Below are positions 43,755 to 51,009 of a DNA stretch of 64,000 nucleotides, one piece after another (positions within the stretch are counted from its first letter, which is position 1; the number at the start of each line of letters is the position of its first letter). Where the stretch lies: assembly GCF_022919215.1 (NCBI RefSeq), contig NZ_CP095046.1:62001-126000 (forward strand). The letters run 5' to 3'. The stretch comes from Hymenobacter cellulosilyticus (lineage in GTDB: Bacteria; Bacteroidota; Bacteroidia; Cytophagales; Hymenobacteraceae). The translations under genes were made by a program, and so were the position numbers. A model generated the notes under the pieces. It worked only from the letters and a program-made list of their open reading frames with translations. It ran no database searches and was not told the origin of the DNA.

Positions 43755-44941
43755 ATGAACTATCCGCTTCCTGCAGCGGCCCGGCAATACGTTGCCGACC
43801 ATTTGCATGATGACCCTGCTAAACTAGCTCTGCAGGCCCGCCGATACCCGGGCCTGCCGGTGCCGGAATTGGTGCGCCAAATCCAGGCCCGCCAGAAAGC
43901 CCGTACCAAGCTGCCGGCCTGGGCCGATAACCCCGACCTGATATTTCCCCCGGCTTTGTCGGTAGAACAGGCTTCCTCGGCCCGCACCGCGGCTTTTAAG
44001 GCCAGCCTGGTAAGCGGGCAGCGGCTGGTGGACCTAACCGGCGGCTTCGGGGTGGATGCCACGCATTTTGCCGAGCAGATTCCGGAGGTGCATTATGTGG
44101 AGCGGGACCCGGGTCTGGTGGCTGTAGTCGAATACAACCTGGCCCAGCTCGGCATCACTAATATCAGCTGCCACGCCGGTGACGCGCTGAGCTTCCTAAA
44201 GAGCACACCCGATACGTTCGACTGGATTTATCTGGACCCGGCCCGGCGCAATCCGGCCGACAAGAAGATTTACCGCCTGCAGGATTGTGAGCCCGACGTG
44301 CTCCGTATTCTGCCCCTGCTGCTGCACAAAGGCAACCGGGTGCTGCTCAAAACCTCGCCGATGCTGGACATTGAGCAAGCGCTGCTGGAGCTTAAGCAAG
44401 TGCGCCGCCTGTGGGTGGTAGCCGTGGACAATGAGTGCAAGGAAGTGCTCTACGAGCTGAGCCCCGAGCCGGCTGTGGATCCGGAGCGCTACACCGTGAA
44501 CTTGCTGCGTAATGGGCAGCAGCAGGAATTCCGGCTGAATAAAGCCCGCGAAACCCGCGCTATTGCCCGCTACGCCGAAGCTCAGGGCTACCTGTACGAA
44601 CCCAATGTGGCAGTGCTCAAGGCTGGAGGCTTCAAGAGCGTAGGCACGGCTTTCGAGCTGCTTAAGCTGCATCAGCACAGCCACCTCTACACGTCCGACG
44701 TGCTGCGCGCCGACTTCCCCGGCCGAATTTTCCGCATCGTGGCTACGGAGCGTTACGACCGGGACGCCCTGCGGGCCCACCTCGGCCCGAAGCCCGAGCC
44801 CACGTCACGACCCGCAACTTTCCCGACACCGTGGCTGATTTTCGCCACCGTACCGGCATCCGGGAAGGTGGCAACCTATACATGTTTGCCACCACGGACC
44901 TGCAGGGCAGATTGGCGGTTTTGGTCTGTGAAAAGCTGTAG
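43755..44941 (+). CDS. class I SAM-dependent methyltransferase with THUMP-like C-terminus, frameshifted
   Basis: The N-terminal 90 residues are helical. The SAM-binding fold follows, with LVDLTGGFGVDATHFAEQIP (motif I), VERDPGL and the catalytic-type segment DWIYLDPARRN. The C-terminal half, with GGFKSVGTAFELLKLHQHSH, resembles the THUMP-like domain of a group found in Bacteroidota. RNA modification is the likely role but the target is unknown. As written the last 50 residues are in the wrong frame. One extra C at 44786-44788 restores GPEARAHVTTRNFPDTVADF and a stop at 44941, giving 395 residues. Confidence 0.85.
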
Positions 44942-44991
44942 GCAGCACCATCTGTCAATGTGAGACGCAGCACGATTTAACCCTTTTACCA

Positions 44992-45027
44992 AAAAGCCCT
45001 AACGCCTGCTCAGGCGTTAGGGCTTTT
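44992..45027. terminator. bidirectional terminator
   Basis: Perfect 17-base arms, AAAAGCCCTAACGCCTG (44992-45008) and CAGGCGTTAGGGCTTTT (45011-45027), with a very short loop. Confidence 0.85.
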
Positions 45028-45069
45028 CATTTTAGAGGGCTCAGCACATTTCAGAGGACGGATGGCCAC

Positions 45070-45097
45070 GGCCTTCGGCCTCGCCATGACACGTTCT
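45070..45097. repeat. possible fragment of a dispersed palindromic repeat
   Basis: CTTCGGCCTCGCCATGAC followed by ACGTTCT resembles the right arm of the palindrome at 51896-51990 (CTTCGGCTTTGCC, then GCATGACGTTCT). One arm only; short match. Confidence 0.3.
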
Positions 45098-45126
45098 CAC
45101 TATTTATTTCGTTCGCCTACCACTTC

Positions 45127-45729
45127 TCACTTTGCCGGACTGGTCCAGGGGCTGCCTTTGAGGCGGAAGCGCCAGGGCAAGGCGGCATCCGAGCCGGCGT
45201 AGTCGATACCGACGCGGGGGCTGGCAACGATTAACTCCTCGTGGACGGGCTCCTGGCGGTCTTCCATCCAGATCAGGTCGCCGGTTAGGTCGGTACCGTA
45301 GTGCTTGGTGGTAATGCCCAGAGCCTGGGTAAGCAGGCCGGGGCCGCCGGTCAGGTTGCGGGCCGAAGCCGTAAGGCCGCGGCGCAGCAGCATTTCCGGG
45401 ATGCCCTCGGTGGGCTCCAGGCCCCGAATTAAGACAGCATCGGCTTTGCCGGCCTCGTTGGTAATGATGTTGAACAGCACGTAGCGGCCGTAAATGAGGT
45501 AGGTGTAGGCCACGCCGCCGGCTTCGTACATTACCTTGGTGCGGGCCGTGTAGCGGCCCAGGTGGGAATGACAGGCCTGGTCGTTGATATGGGCGTAGGC
45601 TTCCGTCTCCACGATTCGTCCGCCGGTGAGCACGCCGTCGATGGTGGTGAACAGGTATTTGCCGATCAGGTCGCGGGCTATTTGGACTACGTTGGGGCGC
45701 TGGTAAAAGGCCAGGGGCAGCTTGGGCAT
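45127..45729 (-). CDS. 3-methyladenine DNA glycosylase (AAG/MPG family)
   Basis: This enzyme removes alkylated purines in base-excision repair. The ATG at 45729 gives 200 residues beginning MPKLPLAFYQRPNVVQIARD. Family marks are GGRIVETEAYAHINDQACHS, with the catalytic Glu and the YxH-type residues, GVAYTYLIYGRYVLFNIITN and NLTGGPGLLTQALGIT. A longer reading frame to 46308 exists but runs across the riboswitch and its promoter and has no family match. It is divergent from the B12 uptake unit. Confidence 0.92.
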   Translation of the reverse strand: MPKLPLAFYQRPNVVQIARDLIGKYLFTTIDGVLTGGRIVETEAYAHINDQACHSHLGRYTARTKVMYEAGGVAYTYLIYGRYVLFNIITNEAGKADAVLIRGLEPTEGIPEMLLRRGLTASARNLTGGPGLLTQALGITTKHYGTDLTGDLIWMEDRQEPVHEELIVASPRVGIDYAGSDAALPWRFRLKGSPWTSPAK

Positions 45730-45783
45730 ATAGAGTGAGCAGATAGGGAGTTTGACACCCAAACGGCTGACGGAGCTGAACGT

Positions 45784-45816
45784 TTGGCGGTGCATACTAA
45801 AAACGCCGTATCTTTG
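45784..45816 (+). promoter_or_regulatory. promoter of the cobalamin riboswitch unit
   Basis: TTG (45784-45786), 22-base spacer, TATCTTTG (45809-45816), placing the transcription start at the beginning of the riboswitch. Confidence 0.7.
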
Positions 45817-45821
45817 TCCCG

Positions 45822-46026
45822 TTATAGGTGGCCAGACCCCGATTGGGGCGAGGCTGAAAAGGGAATCCGGTTTAAATCCGGAGCTGTCCCCGCAACTGTA
45901 CGCTTCGAGTATTGGTAGGCCCATTCTCGCCACTGTTTCGCCGAAGGCCGTTTCACCCGCTGAAACGACCCGAGAAATGGGAAGGCGGCCTACCGGGAGC
46001 AAGCCAGGAGACCTGCCTATACAAAT
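45822..46026 (+). promoter_or_regulatory. cobalamin riboswitch
   Basis: The element has the standard landmarks in order: TTATAGGTGGCC at the start, GAAAAGGGAATCCGG, the highly conserved GCTGTCCCCGCAACTGTA (45883-45900), an extended peripheral arm closed by GGTAGGCC / GGCCTACC, and the B12 box GCCAGGAGACCTGCC (46003-46017). It lies upstream of a TonB-dependent receptor. Such elements normally turn expression off when adenosyl- or other cobalamin is bound. Confidence 0.95.
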
Positions 46027-46160
46027 TATAGTGTTCAGCGCTTTCGGGTGAAAGGCGGAGAATGATGACAGTGGCGGCCCCGGGTCGTTGATTTCCCTGT
46101 TTTCAGCCTCGGCTTCTAGTTGGCTTTTCTTCGCAGAAATAGGCCGGCGGGAAGTTTTGA

Positions 46161-46190
46161 ACCGAATTTTCCTAAACCGGAAATTTGGTT
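46161..46190 (+). promoter_or_regulatory. inverted repeat just before the receptor start codon
   Basis: Arms ACCGAATTTTCC (46161-46172) and GGAAATTTGGT (46179-46189) end 4 bp before the ATG at 46194. It could be the riboswitch expression platform by hiding the start region; this is inference. Confidence 0.45.
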
Positions 46191-46193
46191 CGG

Positions 46194-48155
46194 ATGATTG
46201 GTTTTTACCGTTTCCGGTGGCTTGGGCCACCTTTTCTACTTGCTTTGGCCGCCGGCATGGCTGGGCCAATAGCAGGGCACGCCCAGCAACTGCCCGCCGA
46301 CTCGACACGGCAGATTCAGCAGGTGCAGCAGCTGCCCGCGGTCAGAGTTCAGGCCGGGCAACCCAGCCGCTTTGCCGTCGGTAGCCGCACGCTCACCCTC
46401 GACTCGGTGGCCCTGGCCCACTACCGCAGCGGCACCGTGGCTGATGTGCTGTCGGCCCGCACGCCTTTATATATTAAGAACTACGGGCCGGGGCAGTTAT
46501 CCTCTATTTCAATTCGAGGTACCTCAGCCCGCCATACAGCCGTGCTCTGGAACGGGCTCAACATCAGCCTGCCGTCCCTGGGCGAGTCGGACTTTGCGTT
46601 GCTGCCTAATAGCGGCGCTACCCAGGTGCAGGTGCAGCACGGCCCGGCCAGCGCATTGTACGGCAGCAGTTCCATCGGCGGCACCGTATTGCTTTCCTCA
46701 CCGGCCCGCTGGAATACGGGCCCGCGGGCTTCGTTTCAAACCGAGCTGGGCAACTTTGGCTTGCAGGCCAACAGTCTGGAAGGCGGCTTCAGCAATGCCC
46801 GCGTTTCGGTGCGGACCAGCGCCTCCCAACGCTCGGCCCAGAACGATTTTTCCTACGAGGTGCGCGAGGCCAGCGGGATGGTGCGCCGCCGCCAGGAAAA
46901 TGCCGCTTTTCGCCAGTGGAGCCTAGCTCAGGACATCCAGTTGCGCACCGGCGAGCATAGCGAGTGGCAGGCCGCCGCTTGGCTGACCGATGCCGACCGG
47001 CAGATTCAGCCCTCGACGGGCTCGGCCAATACCCATGCCCGGCAGCGCGACCAAAGCCGCCGCCTGCTGGCCGGCTACCACCACGTAGCGGCTCGTCACG
47101 AGTCGGGGGTGCGGGTAGCCTGGTTTGAAGACGTGCTCAACTACCGCTCCGATGACGTGACCAACAACTCCCGGGTGCAGACCACCCAGGCTCAGGCGGA
47201 GCACACGTTTACCTTTCGACCCAATGCCAGTCTGCGCGTGGGTGCAGAAGCCCAGCACTTCAGCGGGCGGGTAGATGGCTACCAACAGTCTATCGACGAG
47301 AACCGCTACGCCGGCTTTGCCCTGCTGCGCTACGACCCGCGGCCCAGGCTGCACCTGACGGCTAACCTGCGCCAGGCCTTGCTCCCGGGACGGCGGGCGC
47401 CCCTCACTCCTACTCTAGGTGCGGAGTGGCAGTTCTGGCAAACCGATGCCCAAACTCTGGCCGCGAAGGCCAACGCATCGCGCAGCTACCGGGCTCCCAC
47501 GCTCAATGAGCGGTTTTGGCCCACCGGCGACCCAAACCTGGCTCCGGAGTCGGGGCTGGGCTACGAGGGCGGGCTGACCTACGAGTGGAAACCACGGGAA
47601 GACCTGACACTACAGAGTGAGCTGACTGGTTACCATCAACTCGTGGATAACTGGGTGCAGTGGCTGCCCGACCGCCTGGGCCGCTACACGCCCAAAAACC
47701 TGCGCCAGGTGCGGGCCCAGGGCGTAGAGCTTGGCTCCCACCTGCGCTGGACGCACCGGTGCTACCAGGTGCGGGCCGGAGTGGAATACGCCTATACCCA
47801 GTCCAGGAAAGTGCGGGGCTACAACGACGACCCCGACCCGGTAAACCAGCAGCTGGCCTACGTGCCCCTGCACGCGGCGGCCTTCAGCTCCGACCACGCT
47901 TGGCGGCGCTGGGTGCTGTCCACGGTCCTGACGTACACGGGCACCCGCTTTATCGACGCCACGGGCAGCAACAAACTGCCGGGCTATACCCTGCTCAATG
48001 CCACGGTGGGCCACACGGTACGGGTCACGCCGGCCTGGTCGGCCACGGTGCTGGTGCAGGGCTTCAACCTAACCAACCTGGTGTACCAGAGCTACGAGTA
48101 CCGCGCCATGCCGCTACGCTCGGGCAGCGTGAGTCTGCGCGTGAACTGGCACTAG
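46194..48155 (+). CDS. btuB: TonB-dependent receptor, probably for vitamin B12 (BtuB-like)
   Basis: An outer-membrane beta-barrel with an N-terminal plug. I prefer the ATG at 46194 (MIGFYRFRWLGPPFLLALAA, signal peptide ending near AGHAQ) over a TTG three codons upstream. The plug (about residues 45-160) has VADVLSARTPLYIKNYGPGQ, LSSISIRGTSARHTAVLWNG and GPASALYGSSSIGGTVLLSS. The barrel has the late NFNLTNLVYQSYEYRAMPLR-like end. About 650 residues. Substrate is inferred from the cobalamin riboswitch upstream and the BtuG-like gene downstream. Confidence 0.88.
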   Translation: MIGFYRFRWLGPPFLLALAAGMAGPIAGHAQQLPADSTRQIQQVQQLPAVRVQAGQPSRFAVGSRTLTLDSVALAHYRSGTVADVLSARTPLYIKNYGPGQLSSISIRGTSARHTAVLWNGLNISLPSLGESDFALLPNSGATQVQVQHGPASALYGSSSIGGTVLLSSPARWNTGPRASFQTELGNFGLQANSLEGGFSNARVSVRTSASQRSAQNDFSYEVREASGMVRRRQENAAFRQWSLAQDIQLRTGEHSEWQAAAWLTDADRQIQPSTGSANTHARQRDQSRRLLAGYHHVAARHESGVRVAWFEDVLNYRSDDVTNNSRVQTTQAQAEHTFTFRPNASLRVGAEAQHFSGRVDGYQQSIDENRYAGFALLRYDPRPRLHLTANLRQALLPGRRAPLTPTLGAEWQFWQTDAQTLAAKANASRSYRAPTLNERFWPTGDPNLAPESGLGYEGGLTYEWKPREDLTLQSELTGYHQLVDNWVQWLPDRLGRYTPKNLRQVRAQGVELGSHLRWTHRCYQVRAGVEYAYTQSRKVRGYNDDPDPVNQQLAYVPLHAAAFSSDHAWRRWVLSTVLTYTGTRFIDATGSNKLPGYTLLNATVGHTVRVTPAWSATVLVQGFNLTNLVYQSYEYRAMPLRSGSVSLRVNWH

Positions 48156-48199
48156 TCCAACGAATCAATAACTCTTCACTTTTCCACTTTCCCCTACCC

Positions 48200-49294
48200 A
48201 TGCTTTCCGCACAACCCTTTTCTACTCTGTTTTCCCGCTTCGCCCTCGTCGGCGGCCTGGCTTTGGCCCTGGGCAGCTGCTCCGACGATCCGGAAGAAGC
48301 CGGGCCCTTGTACAACATCAGCAAGGATGGCAACAACGTCTTCGTACTGAATGAAGGCAAGTTTCAGACTCCTAACGGGGCCGTTTCCTACTTCAACAAG
48401 GGCAGCAAGACGGTAGTCGACAAGAGCATTTTCCAGACCGTAAACCAGCGGGAACTGGGCGACGTGGTACAGTCGATGCTGGTGGTAGGCAACCAAGGCT
48501 ACATCGTGGCCAACAACAGCAAGAAGGTGGAAGTAGTGAACCTGACCACGTTTAAGACTATAGCTACGGTCAAAAACCTGGAGCAGCCCCGCTACGCGGT
48601 AGCGGCCGGTACCAACAAGGCGTACATCACCGAGTGGGTAAAATACGGCAGCCCGGGCCGGGTATCGGTGCTGGACTTGACTACTAATACCGTGGTTAAG
48701 ACCATTACCGTTGGCAAGCAGCCCGAGCAAATCGTGGCCGTGAACGGCAAGGTGTACGTGGCCAACTCGGGCGACAATAACCTGAGCGTTATCAACCCGG
48801 CTACCGACGTGGTTGAAGCCACCATCACGGTGCCCGACGGCCCCAGCAGCCTTGTAGTCGACAAAACCAACACCATCTGGGTGCTGGGCGCGGGCTTTAC
48901 CGTGTACGACTCCAACCCGCCCTACGCCGTGCTGTCGTCGACGCCCGGCAGCCTGACCAAGGTGAACCCGACGACCAACACGGTGCAGTCGAGCCTGGCT
49001 TTTGCCAGCAACAACCCCAGCGGCCTGCGCATCGACGGGACGGGCGCCCAGCTCTTCTACCGTTACAAGGGCGCCATCTACCGCATGAGCACCACCGACC
49101 TTACGCTGCCCGCTACCCCGCTGATCCGGCGCAGCTTCAGCGGCCTAGACATTGACCCCAAGGACAACACCATCTATGCCGCCGTTACGCCTTCCTACAC
49201 CACGGCCGGCAAGTTTATCCGCTACCAGGGCACGGGTGCAGCCATCGACTCATTCGAGGTCAATATTGCTCCCAACGGCTTTGTGTTCTATTAA
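48200..49294 (+). CDS. surface beta-propeller lipoprotein, BtuG-like (YncE/DUF5074 type)
   Basis: The 364-residue product has a lipoprotein signal (FALVGGLALALGSCSDDPEE, Cys near residue 28). The mature part is a run of YncE-type blades: NVFVLNEGKFQTPNGAVSYF, KVEVVNLTTFKTIATVKNLE, RVSVLDLTTNTVVKTITVGK, NLSVINPATDVVEATITVPD and others, consistent with a seven-bladed propeller. In Bacteroides, BtuG is a surface lipoprotein of this fold that hands B12 to BtuB. Here the gene follows the receptor by 44 bp in a cobalamin-riboswitch unit, so the same role is likely. Confidence 0.85.
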   Translation: MLSAQPFSTLFSRFALVGGLALALGSCSDDPEEAGPLYNISKDGNNVFVLNEGKFQTPNGAVSYFNKGSKTVVDKSIFQTVNQRELGDVVQSMLVVGNQGYIVANNSKKVEVVNLTTFKTIATVKNLEQPRYAVAAGTNKAYITEWVKYGSPGRVSVLDLTTNTVVKTITVGKQPEQIVAVNGKVYVANSGDNNLSVINPATDVVEATITVPDGPSSLVVDKTNTIWVLGAGFTVYDSNPPYAVLSSTPGSLTKVNPTTNTVQSSLAFASNNPSGLRIDGTGAQLFYRYKGAIYRMSTTDLTLPATPLIRRSFSGLDIDPKDNTIYAAVTPSYTTAGKFIRYQGTGAAIDSFEVNIAPNGFVFY

Positions 49295-49332
49295 TCGTGT
49301 GACTTATCCTTAGTGCTTTATTCCTTGTGAAT

Positions 49333-49370
49333 GAAAAAGCCCTTCTGCGACGATGCAGAAGGGCTTTTTC
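49333..49370. terminator. terminator of the B12 uptake unit
   Basis: Perfect 16-base arms GAAAAAGCCCTTCTGC and GCAGAAGGGCTTTTTC, shared by the convergent small lipoprotein gene. Confidence 0.88.
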
Positions 49371-49389
49371 TATGAATGCGGAGGTCGGC

Positions 49390-49653
49390 TTAGTCTTCCA
49401 GGCCGTCGTTGTTACGGTCTTTGGCTTCGCCGGCGTGGTCGTACAGGTCCTTACCAGTGGTGACCTTGGCTGTGTCGTTGGCCATGCCGTTGGTATTGGA
49501 GCTGCTTCTTTCGCCGGGAGCGGGGTCCTTGGTTTTGTCGGCGCCGCGCTCTACGTTCGTATCACCCGAGTCGTTACCGGTGTTACAGGCCGTGAGGGAA
49601 GCAGTGGCCAGCAGGAAAGCCAGCGCGAGGGGTCGGAGCAGAAAGGTTTTCAT
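49390..49653 (-). CDS. small lipoprotein of unknown function
   Basis: The 87-residue product has a clear lipobox (LLATASLTACNTGNDSGDTN, Cys at about residue 23). The mature part is short, polar and low in complexity, with no motif I recognise, ending KDRNNDGLED. It is likely an envelope-anchored disordered peptide. It is convergent with the BtuG-like gene. Confidence 0.72.
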   Translation of the reverse strand: MKTFLLRPLALAFLLATASLTACNTGNDSGDTNVERGADKTKDPAPGERSSSNTNGMANDTAKVTTGKDLYDHAGEAKDRNNDGLED

Positions 49654-49877
49654 GGGTTGGGCTAAATAGGATGGAGAGCTGAAGTACTACCTACGGCTGA
49701 CCGCCGCCGTGGTTTTTGCGTAAGCACGGAGGCCCCTCAGCCAGCTCCTCAATCAGACCAACAACCGCCAGAATAAATTTGCTTTGCCTGCCACCCGGAC
49801 AGCTAGCGGCCGGCGCAAGATCAGGGTAACCGACAAGCTGAGCCTTGCCGCCAAATGCGCCGAAACTGCTTTCCGGG

Positions 49878-49885
49878 TATATTTG
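49878..49885 (+). promoter_or_regulatory. -7 element upstream of the small membrane protein
   Basis: TATATTTG, a perfect TAnnTTTG, 16 bp before the ATG at 49902; no clear -33 box. Confidence 0.45.
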
Positions 49886-49901
49886 TTGCCACGCTTAGCT
49901 T

Positions 49902-50261
49902 ATGAATCGTCTTACCGCCCTGTCTGCCTTTTCTCCTGCCCTGCTGCGCCGCGCCGGCGTGCTGGCGGGCGTAAGTTTTTTATTGGCCCTGCTGCTGATA
50001 ACCTACCTTTTCGGGGTGTCAGATCATTTCTTCGGTCGATTGTTTGGTGCTTTTTTCGTATTATTCTGGCTCTTAGCCGTTACGTTCCTGGGCGTTGTGC
50101 CTTTCGTGAACTGGGCGGCTACTCGTTGGTTTGGTAAAGAATGGTCGGATGAGCCCGCGGCTCCCGTGCGGCGCGCCCGGCCGGCTTCGGCTTCGGTTGC
50201 AGTAAATAATCGGAAACCCACGCGGCCCGCGCCGCGGCAGAACACTCCAAAACATCCGTGA
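49902..50261 (+). CDS. small membrane protein
   Basis: The 119-residue product has two membrane helices (about residues 18-37, LAGVSFLLALLLITYLFGVS, and 44-66, LFGAFFVLFWLLAVTFLGVV), then a basic, proline-rich cytosolic tail (RRARPASASVAVNNRKPTRP). I do not recognise a family. Its stop overlaps the GTG start of the next gene as GTGA, so the two are translationally coupled. Confidence 0.7.
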   Translation: MNRLTALSAFSPALLRRAGVLAGVSFLLALLLITYLFGVSDHFFGRLFGAFFVLFWLLAVTFLGVVPFVNWAATRWFGKEWSDEPAAPVRRARPASASVAVNNRKPTRPAPRQNTPKHP

Positions 50262-50830
50262 AAACGACGCTCCTCCACATTAAGAACATGGTGTGCCCTC
50301 GCTGCATCGACGCAGTGCGCCACCTTCTCGAACAGGCCGGCTACCGTCCTACCGAGGTGACTCTCGGCCAGGCGCAGCTCGACCATACCACGCCCGCCGA
50401 CCCGGCCGTGCTGGCCCCCATTCTGCACGAAGCCGGCTTCGAAGTGCTGATGGGCCGCGCCGACCAGCTCACCGAGCAAATCAAAGGGGCGCTGGGTGAA
50501 TACCTGGAACACCTGCGCACCGCCCGCATGCCCCTGACCACCTCAGCCTTCCTGACCGAACGGTTTGCGGCCACGTACTCGCACCTGAGCAAAGTATTCT
50601 CGCGCACGGCCAACCTGACCATCGAGAAATACCTGATTCGCCTCAAGATTGAGCGGGTCAAGGAAATGCTGAGCTACGGGGAAATGACGCTCAGCGAAAT
50701 TGCCGACCAGATGCGCTACAGCAGCGGCCAGCACCTGAGCAACCAGTTCCGCCAGGTTACGGGCCGCTCGGTCAGTGAATTCCGCCGGGACCTTATGCCG
50801 AAACGACTTTCCCTGGACCAGCTGGCGTAA
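50258..50830 (+). CDS. AraC-family regulator with an N-terminal heavy-metal-associated-like domain
   Basis: The GTG at 50258 gives 190 residues. The N-terminal 65 residues look like an HMA ferredoxin-fold domain with the metal motif MVCPRC (two Cys near residues 13 and 16). The C-terminal 100 residues are an AraC DNA-binding domain: YSHLSKVFSRTANLTIEKYL, IERVKEMLSYGEMTLSEIAD and GQHLSNQFRQVTGRSVSEFR. So metal-dependent DNA binding is likely; copper or a similar thiophilic metal is a guess. It is coupled to the small membrane protein upstream. Confidence 0.83.
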   Translation: MKTTLLHIKNMVCPRCIDAVRHLLEQAGYRPTEVTLGQAQLDHTTPADPAVLAPILHEAGFEVLMGRADQLTEQIKGALGEYLEHLRTARMPLTTSAFLTERFAATYSHLSKVFSRTANLTIEKYLIRLKIERVKEMLSYGEMTLSEIADQMRYSSGQHLSNQFRQVTGRSVSEFRRDLMPKRLSLDQLA

Positions 50831-50979
50831 CGACAACGGCCGGCTGCCGCAGCCCTTCAAGTATGCCTTACCAACCTGGGGCGCCCAAGAAACTTGTTTT
50901 TCGGGCGCCCCAATTGCGTTTACGGCCCGGGAATCGGGGCCGGTCCTGAACCAACAGCCGGCGCTACACTGTTCGGGCG

Positions 50980-50987
50980 TATCTTTG
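50980..50987 (+). promoter_or_regulatory. -7 element upstream of the radical SAM gene
   Basis: TATCTTTG fits TAnnTTTG, 22 bp before the GTG start at 51010. No TTG box at the usual distance. Confidence 0.5.
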
Positions 50988-51009
50988 TGGTTCTCTTTGT
51001 CGTGCCTCC

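Noticed and set aside
46185..46193. TTG at 46185 as start of the BtuB-like receptor
   Set aside because: The ATG three codons later gives a normal signal peptide and lies just after the inverted repeat; the TTG sits inside that repeat.
45730..46308. A 193-residue N-terminal extension of the 3-methyladenine glycosylase
   Set aside because: It is antisense to the cobalamin riboswitch and its promoter, has no family match, and the internal ATG at 45729 gives a normal-length enzyme.
47660..48199. An upstream extension of the BtuG-like gene
   Set aside because: It lies inside the receptor gene in another frame and is Pro/Gly/Arg/Ala-rich, as expected of a shadow of a GC-rich gene; the ATG at 48200 gives a proper lipoprotein signal.
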